DNA from: Bromus sterilis
Taxonomy: Eukaryota > Streptophyta > Magnoliopsida > Poales > Poaceae
Direction of reading: 5' to 3'
Length of the DNA: 64,000 nt
Assembly: GCA_950022295.1 (NCBI GenBank)
Contig: OX465600.1
Coordinates: 3,410,001 to 3,474,000 of the forward strand
This document shows positions 22,611 to 34,730 of this stretch, piece after piece. The stretch's first letter is position 1, and each line of letters opens with the position of its first letter. The position numbers and the translations under genes were made by a program. The notes below the pieces were generated by a model. The model did not search any database. It saw nothing but the letters and a program-made list of their open reading frames with translations, and had not been told where the DNA came from.

Positions 22611-24319
22611 TGTTGGATATGTGCCCTAGAGACAAATTAATAAAGATATTTGTCACATATTCGTTTTGTTCATAATACGTTTTATACTGTGCAATAACTG
22701 TATTACTTGGAAATACTAATACAGGTGTAGTATAAAACATGGTCCGTAGTTTAACTCGGGTAAACTATCTCATTGGGCAATTGATTGATCAAGCTTTCCT
22801 GATCATGGCGACACTTAAGTCCATTGACAATGAGGTCATATCGTTAAGGGGAATGATATGATGGATGTACACCCACCTAAAGTATTACAATGTGATCGAG
22901 TCACATAGTTCAGCGTTGCTATGACTTTGTAACGTATGGCTTAGTCCTTAGACCGTAATGATCATACGTAATTGTCATCTATGAGGAGACTTTGATTTGT
23001 ATCCCACCGCCTGACTGAAATATGCTGGCTATAATGGTGCACTTTGGGTATTCCGAAATAGATGGTTGATGAGTATGTTAATAGATCAGAGCGGGATTTG
23101 CCAGTCCTTGTGACAGCACAGGTACTCTGGGCCCACTCAGTGATATTGCATCAACACCTTGCAAGGACGTGACTAGGTCACAAGAGATGCAATGATCATG
23201 GACGAGAGAAGTTGTTTGTTGTGAACGAGATGTGAACACGGTATGTAGGATATCGACGATCAAACCTCGGACAAACAAAGTACCGCAACACAAAGGGATT
23301 ACGTCGTATCGTTAACGGTTTCCAAAAGCGATCGAAGTTCATTCGATGGAAGCGCAGGGGATGTCAAGGATTGTAACCAGGTCCAACTGACTAGTCATTG
23401 GTCAATGAGAAGAGTCTCGACCATGTCTGCTGTTTCCCGGACCGTTAGGGTGTTACACTTAAGGGCAATCGATGCATAGGACAGTTACGGGATCAATCGG
23501 TGAAATAGGAGAAATCACCAGAATAGTTCCGGAGGAGGACGGAATGGTTTCCGGACATTTTGAATAGTTCAAAATAAAGTTTAATTGTTTTAATAATGTT
23601 TTATTATTTAATTATCTAAATTAAATATTTAAAACATATTAAATAAATTAAAAATGGGAAAAAGGCTAAATGGGCCCATGGGGCCCATTAAGGGAGGAGG
23701 GGGTCTCCCCCTTGGGCTTGGCGCCAAGGGTGGGGCCCACCACCCCCCTTGGCCGGTGCACTCCCCCCCCCTTGGGAGTTTAGTCCCACATGGGGGAGGG
23801 GAGGAGGATAGCACCCCCCTTGGCCTATATAAGGAGGGGTAGACCCCCTTTTTTCCAACACACCAATATCTCCTTCTTCCTCCTTCTCTTTCCCGGAAGT
23901 GGACTCCCCTTGTTTGGAGTCTGTACCTGGATTGGAGTTCTCCACCATAAGGCAGGCCGTCGTTCTGCTGGAGTCGGGATCCGTAGCCGTCTTTCTTCCG
24001 CTGCTTGCCTGGTTCGCGGTCCGGGAGGAACATCGATTGTACCGTACGTGTATAATCTCTTCGAGGCACTACACCTGTGGTGCTACTTCGTCGCTGGAGG
24101 TTTACCGGGAGTCATCCTCGCCGGTGGTGGTCTTCTACACGACAGGGAGGTCGTAGTTCCGAGTCTACGCCAGCCACGTTCGCAAGAACGTTTCCCTCTT
24201 TCGGTCTTCAAAGGTACGAACACCGATTCCCTCCGTTACTTTACATCGCCATAGCATAGATCTTGGGTTCGGGTACCGTAGGTATGAAAATTTTGTGTTT
24301 TCTGCCCCGTATCCCAACA
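22611..24319 (+). repeat. Copia 3' LTR
   Basis: 1709 bp, colinear with the 5' LTR, with TATA at 23826-23832. Differences from the 5' LTR are scattered substitutions plus a few single-base or short indels. Confidence 0.92.
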
Positions 24320-24322
24320 ACT

Positions 24323-25794
24323 ATGGGTTCCAATGAAAACACTAAGTTGTGTGACTTCACTAGTCACAACAACAGTGACTTTATCTGCACTCCTTCAGCA
24401 CCTTCTTATGAGATTAAACCTGCTTTGCTTAACCTTGTCATGAAAGATCAATTCTCAGGAGTAGGAGAAGATGCTGCCTTGCACCTAAACAACTTTATCG
24501 AGCTCTGCGACATGCAGAAATACAAGGAAGTGGATGGAGACATCGTCAAGCTGAAGCTTTTTCCTTTCTCTTTGAGAGGAAGAGCCAAGGAGTGGCTACA
24601 ATCTTTGCCCAAGAACAGTATCGATTCTTGGAGTAAATGCAAAGATGCTTTTATAGGGAAGTACTATCCCCCTGCTAAAATTATTCAATTCGGAGTAACA
24701 TTATGAATTTCAGACAATTGGATAATGAACACGTTGCCCAGGCTTGGGAACTTATGAAGACGCTTATCAAGAACTGCCCCACACATGGACTGACTAACTG
24801 GATGGTTATCCATACTTTTTATGCAGGCTTGAAATTCACCTCGCGGAACCTGTTAGATTCGGCCGCGGGAGGAACTTTTATGTCAACCATGCTTGGTGCT
24901 GCCACAAAGCTACTAGATGAGATGATGCTGAACTACTCGCAATGGCACACCGAGAGATCTCCAACCGGTAAGAAGGTAAACTCTGTCGAGGAGATCTCCT
25001 CTTTAAATGAAAAGGTTGACCTTAGCATGTCTCTACTTACTAAGCAACTTTCTATTAATCTTCAAGATGTTCCTTTAAATTCTTTGGTTGCTCAGGAGCA
25101 AGTAGATGTCAATTTTGTCTCTAGAAACAACTTCAACAATAATGCTTATAGGAGTAACTTTGGTAGCAACAATTCTAGGCCTTTCCCATCCAACAACTAT
25201 GGGAACAACACTTATCCTACCACCAGAAACTCCACTTCAGAACTAGAGACCTTGCTCAAAGACTTTATCACTACCCAGAAAGCCTTCAACAAGAGTGTGG
25301 AGGAGAAATTAGATAAATTAGACAATCTTTGTTTGAAGGTAGACAACTTAGCCCTTGATGTTGAGATGTTAAAAATTAGAACCTCTCCCCTTGAGGAGAG
25401 TAAGGTCACTCCTATTAATGCTATCCAGTTACAAATCAATGAAAATATTAGGATGATGGCTAAACTCAAAGAGAGATGGGCTAGAGAAAAGGAGGAAGAA
25501 GAGAGAATTAAGAGCTTTCCTACCTACCACACAGTAGCTACTATCCAAGTAGTTGAGGATGTCCTAACTATTAGCACCCATCACACCCCTAGTCCCACTG
25601 GACCTATCAATGGTAATGCTACCACCTCAACCATAGATGAAGAAACCCCTATGAACGTAGAGGCTTTCAAACAAGTGAGCTTAAATGATATCACTACCTC
25701 CTTGATACATAGTAGTGACCTAGACTTTGACAACTTCACTTTACCTGAAGTTATTGGTTTCCTACACAAGATGTCTAGAGACCCCCCACACTAG
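24323..25794 (+). pseudogene. Athila-like Gypsy gag, frameshifted
   Basis: ATG at 24323 begins MGSNENTKLCDF. The retrotransposon gag core is clear (FIELCDMQKYKEVDGD, FSLRGRAKEWLQSLP, then LMKTLIKNCPTHGL). A single-base loss near 24689-24690 moves the frame from the first (ending 24706) to the second (24703-25794). Downstream the protein is rich in Asn, then has a coiled-coil-like stretch with NENIRMMAKLKERWAREKEEEE. A second frameshift in a run of six C at about 25781-25786 separates it from the protease. The start codon is the Copia insertion point; the TSD plus the next G restored it. Confidence 0.85.
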
Positions 25795-26341
25795 CACACT
25801 CAATCTTGCCTTCACAGAGCATATCACCAATGCTCTAATCAAAGTTAGGAAGGAGAAGCTTAGACTAGAAGCCTCCATACCTAGGAAGCTAGAAGATGGT
25901 TGGGATCCTATGATAAAAATTAAATTGAATAACTTCTCTTGTTATGCTCTTTGTGATGTTGGAGCAAGTACCTCTGTTATGCCCAAAAGAATGTATGATA
26001 TGCTTGAATCGAAACCTTTTGATCCTTGTTCTTTTGGTGTTCGTCTTGTTGATTCTCCCGTAAAGAAACCTTTGGGGAAGATCGACGAGGTTCTTATCAT
26101 TGTCCATGAAAATTATGTTCCCGTTGATTTCACTATTATGGAAATTGAGTGTGAGCCCTCTTGTCCAATTATTTTGGGACGTCCTTTTCTTCGCACAGTT
26201 GGTGCTATCATTGACAAGAAAGATGGAACTATCAAATTCCAATTCCCTCTCAAGAAAGGGATGGAACATTTCCCTAGGAAAAAGATTAAGTTACCTTTTG
26301 AGTCCGTCACATGGGCTAGTTATTCTCTTGAAAAGACTTGA
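25788..26341 (+). pseudogene. Athila-like retroviral-type aspartic protease, end of the coding region
   Basis: In the frame following the C-run shift, the protein continues from gag (TSTLNLAFTEHITNALIKV). It shows the protease motifs NFSCYALCDVGASTSVMP (catalytic Asp in CDVGAS) and CPIILGRPFLRTVGA (the ILGR flap partner). The frame stops at 26341. No reverse transcriptase follows: the sequence goes into a non-coding segment with GCTAATGGCTCTAAAGAAGCG, a phrase I associate with non-autonomous Triticeae Gypsy families. The element therefore probably depended on another's enzymes. Confidence 0.8.
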
Positions 26342-26715
26342 TCTTCTGCTTTAAGCCTAGCTAATGGCTCTAAAGAAGCGCTTTCGGGAGGCAGCCCGCA
26401 ACGAATTTAGGTTTTTCTTTTTGCTTTTGTTCTGTTCTTAGTGGTCTTGATGATTTTTACTACTGTAGCAACATCATTGTATCTTTACCTTTCAAGCTTT
26501 GTGCCAAGTTTAGCCTCATACGGCAAGGGAAGTAAAAGTTGTGACATGCTGTCCAGAAAACAGATTCTGTCCTCGTGACTAGAAAAATCAGAGAAAAATC
26601 CCAGTACATCTTTTTGAGCTGAAATTTTTACACAGCTTGCTCTATACAATTACGAAACTTCCGTATGTTCTGAGTTTTTTTATTTGCGTTGCAGAAGTAC
26701 CCCTAAAAAATTCGT
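26342..26715 (+). mobile_element. Athila-like Gypsy non-coding interior, truncated
   Basis: Sequence after the protease stop, ending abruptly at about 26715 (CCTAAAAAATTCG). There it joins the AT-rich LINE flank (copy A'). No polypurine tract or 3' LTR follows, so this is a rearrangement junction. Confidence 0.7.
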
Positions 26716-27295
26716 TTCAACCATGAAAATTTTACTTTGGGGACCATGAAAAATTTACTTTGTGGACCATGGCAAATTTATTTTTGGATCATAACAAGCA
26801 TGTAAATATAATTTTTTATCATATAAAATTTCACAAAAAATATTTTTCTTAACACAAAACGACATGATTAAATTATCATCGGTATTGAAATATTTTTTCC
26901 CTCCAAATCATTGCAACTTTGCAATTTATCTTCTTGTTTACATGTCAATTGTAATACTTTAATAATGTTTCATATAGGCTCATGAAAATTTCATATTTTT
27001 TTGGTTTCAAAACATTGCATTTATTTTTTTGCAATTTAAAATGTATTTTTTACATGGAAAATTTGTTGATGATATTTAAAAAACAAATGGTTAATTTGTT
27101 ATAGCTCGTTTTTTCATGAATGTTTCATAGTTTTTTTAGGGGTTGAAAACACTTTACTCAACAAACAAAGATAAACCGATACAAGGACTATGGGGTTGTA
27201 ACAGCCACAGGTGGCGCCCCGAAGGAAGGGAACTAGCATGAGAAGCAATAGTTTTTGCATCCAAAGTAAACTCTCTAAACTCTGCAGTAAATAAA
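26716..27295 (-). mobile_element. LINE 3' end plus flank, copy A' of the duplicated segment
   Basis: Nearly identical to 13440-14022, including the non-LINE flank upstream of the LINE poly(A) end (about 27130-27140). It ends at ATAAA (27291-27295). It continues across the solo LTR into the LINE RNase H segment at 28489, so this copy sits in the original LINE context. Confidence 0.85.
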
Positions 27296-28488
27296 TGATA
27301 CGTCCCAAATGTATCTATAATTTCTGCTTGTTTCATGAATGTTTTGTGTGACTTTGCCATGTTTTGCTTGAACTTTCATACACTTTTGAACCTATTTGGA
27401 CTAACCTATTAACTCATTGTACCCAGTTGCCAGTTTCTGTTTTCTGCTGTTTTTGTATTTCAGGTTTTCCGGCCATTAAAAGTGCTCCAAAAATTCCGGG
27501 AAAAATATATAAAAAATATGTAATTTCTGATGTTGCTATGCTGAGTTTGTTGGGATCTGATGGATTATGAGACTATGTTCAGATTATGATGAGTAATATA
27601 TTTGGTTATTCTCTTTTATATTTTGTTCTTGAGTAAATTCTTGCATGTTCTCCGTTGCGGTATTTGCTTTGTCCAAGTATTTTATTTGCAACTCCAAGAG
27701 AGAGCGTTATGCTCGATTGTGGGTTCAGCCCCTTGATGTCTAGCTTGAGTGACAGAAACATGAGACTAGGGGATGTGTTGTTGCCACCAGGGATAAAACA
27801 ACGGTGCTTGTACTTGCGGGTGCAAGGATTGTTTACTTTACGCAAAGTTCTTTTAATGCAGTTCTCTGTTGCTTTGAGTTTACACTTCGGGTGGGATTCG
27901 CAACTTAATACCAGCGAGATGTTCTGGATAGATATCTCAAGGTGGATGATTCGTAGTAGATGCAGATGGATTTCGGTCTACTTACCTTGGCGTACTGCCA
28001 ATTGCTTTTGGGCCCTTCCTTTCTTTGCAGCATAGTTAGCATTGCAGTGCCTTCATAACCCTGTCAATTACCCAACTGTTATTTGTTTACCTCGCTAGCA
28101 CTATTATCGTCTTTTGGGAGAGAGACATCGCTAGTGAAAATCACGGGACCCTGGTCCATCTTCACATTATTGTTCACACCCTCAATTTACTTTCAGTTTT
28201 TAATTTCCTTTGCACATTTTATCTCTTGCGTTGATCCTTTGTAAACGACAAGGCCGGAGGAATTGACAACTCCTCTGTACTCGTTGGGAGCAAAGTTATT
28301 TGTTGCTGTGTGCAGGTCCACGACAACACCCTAGTCAGGAAGCAATTTCTGGCGACGTTGCCACCTACTTGTATCTCCTGAGTCCTACTGGTTCGATAAC
28401 CTTGGTATCTTTACCGAGGAAAACTTGCTGCTGCATTGCATCTCAAACCTTCCACTTGGGGTAACCAACGAGGGTCGAGAAGCCATCA
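27296..28488 (+). mobile_element. Solo Gypsy LTR with internal deletion, 1193 bp
   Basis: TGATACGTCCCAAATG to GAAGCCATCA is flanked by ATAAA on both sides (27291-27295 and 28489-28493), so it is bounded like a complete insertion. It lacks the 445 bp corresponding to 14242-14688 of the other LTR, including the TATA-like motif, with short AT microhomology at the junction. LTR-LTR recombination is the usual route to a solo LTR. Confidence 0.85.
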
Positions 28489-28838
28489 ATAAACAGGGAC
28501 TAAAACTGGACATTTTGGAGCAGATTTCCTTGACGATAGATCTATGACTTCCACCCTTGTCTTTTAGAATGTTTTTTATTACCTCCTTGTTCTCACATGC
28601 GATAACACAAGACCTAGCCATAAGATCTTCTGCCAAGCTCTGTGCTTCTCTACATGCGATAGCGTCCAAAGCCGACAAATTTGTCATTCCATGTATAACC
28701 AAAGCTGAGGAGCCTACATAGACTCCCGCCGCATCTCTGAAGATAGCGGCTGCCGCACCTACTCCATCGATCGAGACAGAACTAGCCACATTAGCCTTCA
28801 TCTGGATGCCACTTGGAGGAACCAAATGTGTGGGGTCG
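28489..28838 (-). mobile_element. LINE ORF2 RNase H domain segment
   Basis: The minus-strand frame reads VPPSGIQMKANVASSVSIDG, AAAIFRDAAGVYVGSS, ALDAIACREAQSLAEDLMA and IVKEICSKMSSFSPCL. This is the RVT_3-type RNase H found at the C-terminus of plant LINE ORF2. It is cut on one side by the solo LTR (TSD ATAAA) and on the other by the Tat composite (TSD CCCGT). It continues in 49551-52025, one base out of frame, and in 26716-27295. Confidence 0.85.
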
Positions 28839-28843
28839 CCCGT

Positions 28844-29833
28844 TGTCGTGGATATGTGACGTCAGATGCCATGGGATGGCGAAAGTGAGGGGAAGACGCG
28901 AGGGAGAGAATGTCGATGGTGCCGGAATCGGGTTGGGCACAAGCACGATGAAGACACCACGATGTACCCAGGTTCGGGGCTCTCCGGAGAGATAACACCC
29001 CTACTCCTGCTTGCCTCTTGTATATCAACGAATGGGTTACAATAATTGCTCTTCTATGTTCTCAGGGGAAGGAGAACACCGCCGCCGTGGGCAAGGTCCT
29101 CTCCTGCTTCCCTGAGGAGTTACTACGAGCAATGAATGAACTGAAGTGGAAGTGAGTTAATAGGGATCCAGTGTGAAGCGTCCCTCGCGCAGGAGGGGTA
29201 CCCTGGCTCTTATAGTGTGAGTCCAGGGTACTATGGTAACTTCATTGCCGAATGGGCCCAGCTGTCATCCTCTAATCGGCCTGGGCCCACCGACTGCTCC
29301 TCTCCGGGTGATCCGGAGCCTACGAGCGGCGGCCCATGCTGTAGCATCGTAGAGCCTAGGAATGAACAGTGGAGCTAGGGGGTGCGGTCTTGTCGGCCTG
29401 TCCGCGGAATCGGCGGGGAGGTCGACACCGTATCTCCACCAGATCTTTGACATGACTTGGCCTTCCTGCCACCCAGATATCTCGGGATATGGTATTTATG
29501 ACCTCGTAATCATACCCCCGACTGGGTATTAGGTTGTTCCGATTGCGCCTGGACCGACTGGCGCTTCCTGGCAAGGTCGATTGCTCTGGGCAATCGGCCT
29601 TCTAGGGATCAACCTCGGTCCAGCTGCAGACCAATCGGATGATCGTCTTTGGTGAAGGAAGGGTGGACCGATTGCGCCTGGGCCGACTGCTGGCATTTGG
29701 TATGGTCGATTGCCTTGGAGCAATCGGCCGTACCTCTGCCCAGCTCGGCCCAGCTGCGGCCCAATCGGTCCGTCCTTGTCTTGAAAGGTTGCTTCCGCTT
29801 GGGTTAGCCTACCCGGGTACCAATCCCCCGACA
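28844..29833 (-). repeat. Tat element 3' LTR, 990 bp, full length
   Basis: Plus-strand ends are TGTCGTGG and CCCCCGACA; on the element strand it begins TGTCGGGGG and ends CCACGACA. The right half (29518-29768) contains nine exact copies of CCGAYTG or its complement. Related partial copies lie at 45771-46316 and 49477-49550. Confidence 0.85.
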
Positions 29834-30416
29834 GTAGCCCCTAAAGCTGTAAAGGTCCCACGGTCACTTGACCGCGGGGCCTTTGCAGTTTTTTAATCTC
29901 TGCCCTGACGTTCTCCGACTGCTATGGTCTCCTCGAGTGCGTCATTCCGAGTTCGTCGGCCGACTCGGAGATCATACTCGGCTGACCAAGATATCTTTCG
30001 CCGATTTCACTCCAACGGTTACCTCCGATTCATCCGCGACGTGATCAATGAGCTGGGACCCACGACCCACGCGCGACGTGACATAACTGCAGGACCTGAC
30101 CCCCACGTCGCACGCCTCGCCTTTTGCGCCGGGATCCTTTGCGCTGGTCTGCCGGTTGGCCTTCCTGTGCCCAGCCACCGGGGGGGGCTTCGCCTCTTCC
30201 TTCTCCTAGACGCTTTCTTCAACCTCCAGCCTTCTCTCCTCCGCGCCATTGCCGTTCCACGCGAATCTCTCTGCCGTTGGCCTCTGCATCTTGAATCTGC
30301 TCCATCCACGGGCTCGTGCTCTTCGCCGCCTCCGCCGCCGCCGCAACAACTCTTCGTCGTTGCTCTCGTGCTCCGCCTCCCTCTTTTCTCTTCTCTTTTC
30401 CTTGTCTGCAAACACC

Positions 30417-33400
30417 ATGGCGCCACGACGAGACGTGTCACAGGCGAGCCGCGGGTGCTGGAGGGGTTCTCAGGCCACCGCCGCCGCCGTCGAGTCCCTG
30501 ATCCGTGCTCGGAAGATGCCCGCGGAAGTCGAGTGGCGCATTCCTGGCAAGGCCGATGTCGTGCCCAGCGCGCGCGCTGGCGAGAGGGTCGTGTTCCTCG
30601 CTCACTTCGAGCGTGGATTCGGCCTTCCCGCTAGCGCCTTCTTCCGCGGGTTTCTTGATTTCCACCGACTGCAGCCTCACCATCTCGCAGCCAACTTTAT
30701 CATGATCCTTTCCGGGTTCGTGACGCTCGGCGAAGGGTACCTCGGCTGCCGTCCAAGCGTCGCTCTTTGGAAGCGATTCTTCAACCTCCGAGCTCACAAC
30801 GCTCGGACGGGAGCTGTGGTGGCCTCCACCATCGAAGGCGGCGAGCCAACGTACCCGACTGATATGACCGACTGCGGCAATTTCCTTATCGCAGCCGACA
30901 AGTCAAAATACAAGAGCCCCGAGATCGTCCAATCCTGCAAGAATTCGCAAACCTCGTTCTTCTACGTTAAGTCACCTGACCAAGGCCCCGATCTCCTCAA
31001 CCTGTCCGAGTTCTCTCTCGCCTGGCCGATTGAAAATCATCAATGGTCGCTGAAGCACGGCGCCGGAGATTGCGATGTCGATGCCCAGGCTGCTAGGGTC
31101 ACCCAGCTGGAGCAAGAAGGACTCCTCCCAACCGACTTGGTAGCCGCTTGGCTTCAAGCTCGGATTCTTCCCCTGCAGCGCCGAGTACACCGCCTCTGCG
31201 ACATGTCGGGACTTCGAGATCCCACTCGGCTCTGCACGTGGCGGGTGAAGAAAGAAGATCTTTGCGCCTGAGTGAAGGCCATTACATCCAGCCCATTGCC
31301 TGACCCCTTCCGCTTCGGGCTTGATTATCTCACTCGCCAGCAAAAGCCACCTGTGGTATGCTCCGATTACATTTTTTTTTCGATTTCTTTTTCTTCCGAT
31401 TGCTCTGACCACTTCTGCTTCCTTTCCAGCACTTTATTCAGTCCGATCTTATGGAAGACGGACAGGAAGCTGGCGTGTATGCCCCTGACCGCGCGGAAGA
31501 GGACCCCACTGATTTCGAGTATAACGGCGAGCCTCCCTCCGCCGAGTCTAGTGACGATGATGAAGATGACGACGAGTCTTCCGGAGAATCCTCCGACCCC
31601 ATGGATGCCGATGACGATGACGCCGAAAACGCCAACCCTCCGAAGACCGACATCCGGCCGCCAGCTCAAGGGGGTACGCCTGACCCTTCCCTTGAGCAAT
31701 TTTTGGCCGAATGGAGTGATGATGATAGTGTCTCAAAGGGTGCTGGTTCTGATGCAGCTCCTCGTGCCAAGCCTCCAAGAGTGCCAGCCAAGCGCACCTC
31801 AGCCGCCAGCTCCTCCGCTGGTGTGGCTCCCGGCAAGGTTGCCAAGGCCAAGCCGACTGCCAGCAAAGGCAAACAGGCCCAGGAGACGACTACCCGGAGG
31901 CCGACCGCTCAGGCGCCGCTGAACGTCGCCCCGCTTCGCTGCCGAATGCCCACTGGCGCACCGAGGACAATAGGGTATGCTTTTGTCTTTATGCATAGTA
32001 CTTTACTACCTTTGCTTATACTGACTCTCTTCCCCTTCTTCTTCCAGGGAGACGATCGGACTTGATGACGTTGACACCGACATCCCAGTCCGTGCCAGCG
32101 CCGTCATCTCGCCCGCTGCCTCTGTTGCTGCCGTCCACAAGCGGCCGACTGCTACTCATCGCTCTTCCAAGGACGCCGAGCGCGCTGCCAAGAAGGCCCG
32201 TCTCGCAGCGATTCAGAAGACCTCTTCTTCCACCCTTGCCTCCAAGACCTCCAAGCACGCAGTTGACCGGGTGGCACCTGGTGACGGAGGAACGCAATCG
32301 GTCGATCCGATTGCTCCGTCTCCGCCCCGCCGCTCGAACCCGGCCTCTCTTGCTGCCACTGCCCCTGCTCCCACTACTGCATCTGAAACGCCGATGGTGA
32401 CAACCCCGTCGCCGATTGTGGTGTCGGCCCCGCCGATTGTCACCACGATTCCACCGGCTGTACTATCTGCACCACCGACTACGACGACCTTGCCACCAGT
32501 CATCGTTACCATTTCTGCTCCGACTCGCCCGGTTGTGCCGCCACCGCAATCGGGTGCCTCTGGCCCTTCAATGACATCGGTGCCACCAATCCTCACTACT
32601 GCAGCTTCCACCGCCGTTCCAACTTCAGTGCCGCTGCCGACCTCTTCTGCATCGGAGGTTCTTATGCGCTCGGTGGATCAATTCCGGGCTGAGTATTCTC
32701 GCGCTCGTCATGTCGGCGCCGAGTCTGATGCTCCGCATCGTCCTCAAGACCCCGTGACGACCGCTCTGAGCTGGGTGAATGAATTCGCCGATGCCCTTGC
32801 TCGGGACCTCCAACAACTCACCTCTCATCATACGGTAAACTCTTTAACTTTCCTTCTGTGTCTTTCTTTTACTTCGGAGACTTTTCTTCCGGTGGGTGCG
32901 CGCAAGCGCACCCACTGGGTGTAGTACCCGAGATTCGGGCCGATTGGTTACAATCGGTTCGGATCTTCAGCACTTTTTGCTTTACCGTTTGCCTTCCTCA
33001 ATCGGTAGACTTTTCTTCCAGTGGGTGCGCGCAGTGGGTGTAGTTCCCGAGATTCGGGCCGATTGGTTACAATCGGTTCGGATCTTTAGCACTTTTTGCT
33101 TTATCGTTTGCCTTCCTCAATCGATAGACTTTCCTTTCGGTGGGTGTAGTCCCCGAGATTCGGGCCGATTGGTTACAATCGGTTCGGATCTTTCACACTT
33201 TTTGCTTTATGTCTGACTCCGTCTTGCTGTTCTTCTCAGGCCATTATGGAAGAAAAACGGGACGTCTTCGAAAAACTCCTTGAAGCTTATACTGCTAGCC
33301 TCCGAACCCTTGCCCAGGCCCAGCTGCAGGTCAACAACCAGTCGGCTGAGATCTCTAAACTGAGAGGTATCTTCTATATCACCTCTGTCTTTTCTTCGCT

Positions 33401-34730
33401 TAACAACTACTCTGGTACTCATATCTTCATGCTCTCTTCTAGCTTCTATTCCCGTGGTAGATGACCTTCAGGGCCGAATTACTGAATTGACTGCAGAACT
33501 TAGCCAGCAGGGTCCAGCTCATGACAAAGCCATAGGAGAAGTAACTCGGCTACAGGGGATAGAGAATGATCTGAATCGGACTCTCCAAGGCCTTCGATCT
33601 GAGATGGCCGCTCTTGAGAAGAAACATCTTGCTAACATAGCTGCAGTGACGGCTACTGGTGCTGGGCTCCTTGCTGAGCGGGATGCTGCCGTTGCCGCCC
33701 GAGATGCTCTGCAAGCTGAGAGGGATGAATAAATTGTCACGCGTGACTCCATTCGCCAAGATCGTGACGAGCACATTGCCAAGTTTGAGGAAATGGAGAA
33801 ACGCTACTATGAGGAAAACACCCGACTGCAACGCCGAGCCAAGGGCTTCTGTGATACAATGACCGATATGGATGTCCTCCTTAGCGGTGAGTGTTCCTTG
33901 TTGCCGAGTGCACCTTCCGATTGCTTTCTTCTTTTATCTTATTACTCATGCTCTCTTTTCGTGATGCAGAAGCTTGGCCCGAGTCTGAAGCAGCTGCCTA
34001 CGCAGCTGTCGCCAAGTCCCGAGAAGACACCGTCGCCGCTGGAGGGACCTGCGACCGCGAAGATAGCGTCTGGACCCGGCATGAATATCTGATCGGCACC
34101 AAAGCCCGTATTCCTATTATCCAGGGAGTTGCCCTATCCTTCAAGCTCGGAATTCTGAAGATTGCTGAATCATTGTGGTCGCCGACTGAGCTCAAGGCCG
34201 GACTTCAGAAGATGAAGAATGCTGCTGACTCCTCCGCCGAGATCCGCAAGGAAGACACACAAGATGAAGAGGATTCTGACCAAGGGGAAACTCCGAATGC
34301 CACCACTGAGCAGACTCGGACTCTCCTTAAGGCTATCCCACGTCGGATCAACGTTCTGCTGAATTCTGCAGGTCGAACTGGTGCGGAGACCGCTCTTTAG
34401 ACTGTGCTGACTTGGTACCCTCAAGTGAAGCTCTCCCAACTTTACAGCCTCCGAGAGAACGCCTCCGATCTGCTTGAGAAAACCTACATTGAAGTTAATC
34501 GGCTAGCCAGCACTATGGTGAACTGGTTCTCCCCATATGACTATACTCCGTATCTCGACGAGGGGGGAATCCGCTTGATGCGCCCTCAATTTCTGGCTTG
34601 GCTGAGGAGCTCTCTGATAGCGGCTCATCTCAGACGTCTCCGAAATCTAAACAGACTGGTGCCGCAACTTCTGAAGCTCAATCAGACCCGGCTGCTCCAT
34701 CTTCTAGCTCAGTGCCTCCGACTGCTTGAG
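30417..34730 (+). pseudogene. Antisense-strand gene of the Tat element, copy 1 (Transposase_28-like plus coiled coil)
   Basis: A spliced gene opposite to gag-pol. ATG 30417 lies in a good context (ACCATGGCG). Exons inferred from GT-AG signals and frame continuity: 30417-31355, 31430-31974, 32048-32834, 33240-33366, 33443-33886, 33970 to about 34730. The N-terminal domain (WRIPGKADVVPSARAGERV, FERGFGLPASAFFRGFLDFH) matches what I know as PF04195, the putative gypsy-type transposon domain, whose function is unknown. Then come an acidic stretch (SSDDDEDDDESSGE), a Pro/Thr-rich linker and a C-terminal coiled coil (exons 4-5). Stops at 31269 (CGA in copy 2), 33730 and 34398 plus a late frameshift disable it. 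A 62-bp deletion removed the TATA region found in copy 2. Confidence 0.75.
32921..33205 (+). repeat. Three tandem repeats in intron 3 of the antisense gene
   Basis: Copies begin at 32921, 33040 and 33146 (spacing 119 and 106 bp). Each contains CCCGAGATTCGGGCCGATTG and a short hairpin CCGATTGGTTACAATCGG, then GTTCGGATCTT and CACTTTTTGCTTTA. Copy 2 of the gene breaks off exactly at the start of this array (about 49475), so the array may mark a recombination hotspot. Confidence 0.8.

Larger units (their letters stand above)
15878..24319 (+). mobile_element. Complete Copia retrotransposon (Angela/BARE-1-like), 8442 bp
   Basis: Two LTRs of about 1.7 kb start TGTTGGATATGTGCCCTAGAG and end CCCGTATCCCAACA. 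ACTAT is duplicated at 15873-15877 and 24320-24324. The order is LTR, initiator-tRNA primer site, leader, gag-pol, polypurine tract, LTR, and the pol order (protease, integrase, reverse transcriptase, RNase H) is that of Copia. The LTRs differ at roughly two dozen sites in the first 700 bp by eye, so the insertion is fairly young but not recent. Three stops in gag make it defective. It lies inside an Athila-like Gypsy element, exactly at that element's gag start codon. Confidence 0.93.

Noticed and set aside
14023..28488. Reading this as one intact Gypsy element with two LTRs
   Set aside because: The flank of the left LTR is repeated inside, before the right LTR, and the interior is cut at 26715 without a polypurine tract; the LTRs belong to duplicated units.
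32213..32611. 132-codon minus-strand frame in the Tat element (and its twin at 48764-49162)
   Set aside because: Shadow of the Pro/Thr-rich exon 3 of the antisense gene.
32921..33205. CRISPR-like regular repeats
   Set aside because: Three diverged copies in a plant retroelement intron with no unique spacers of equal size; it is a minisatellite.
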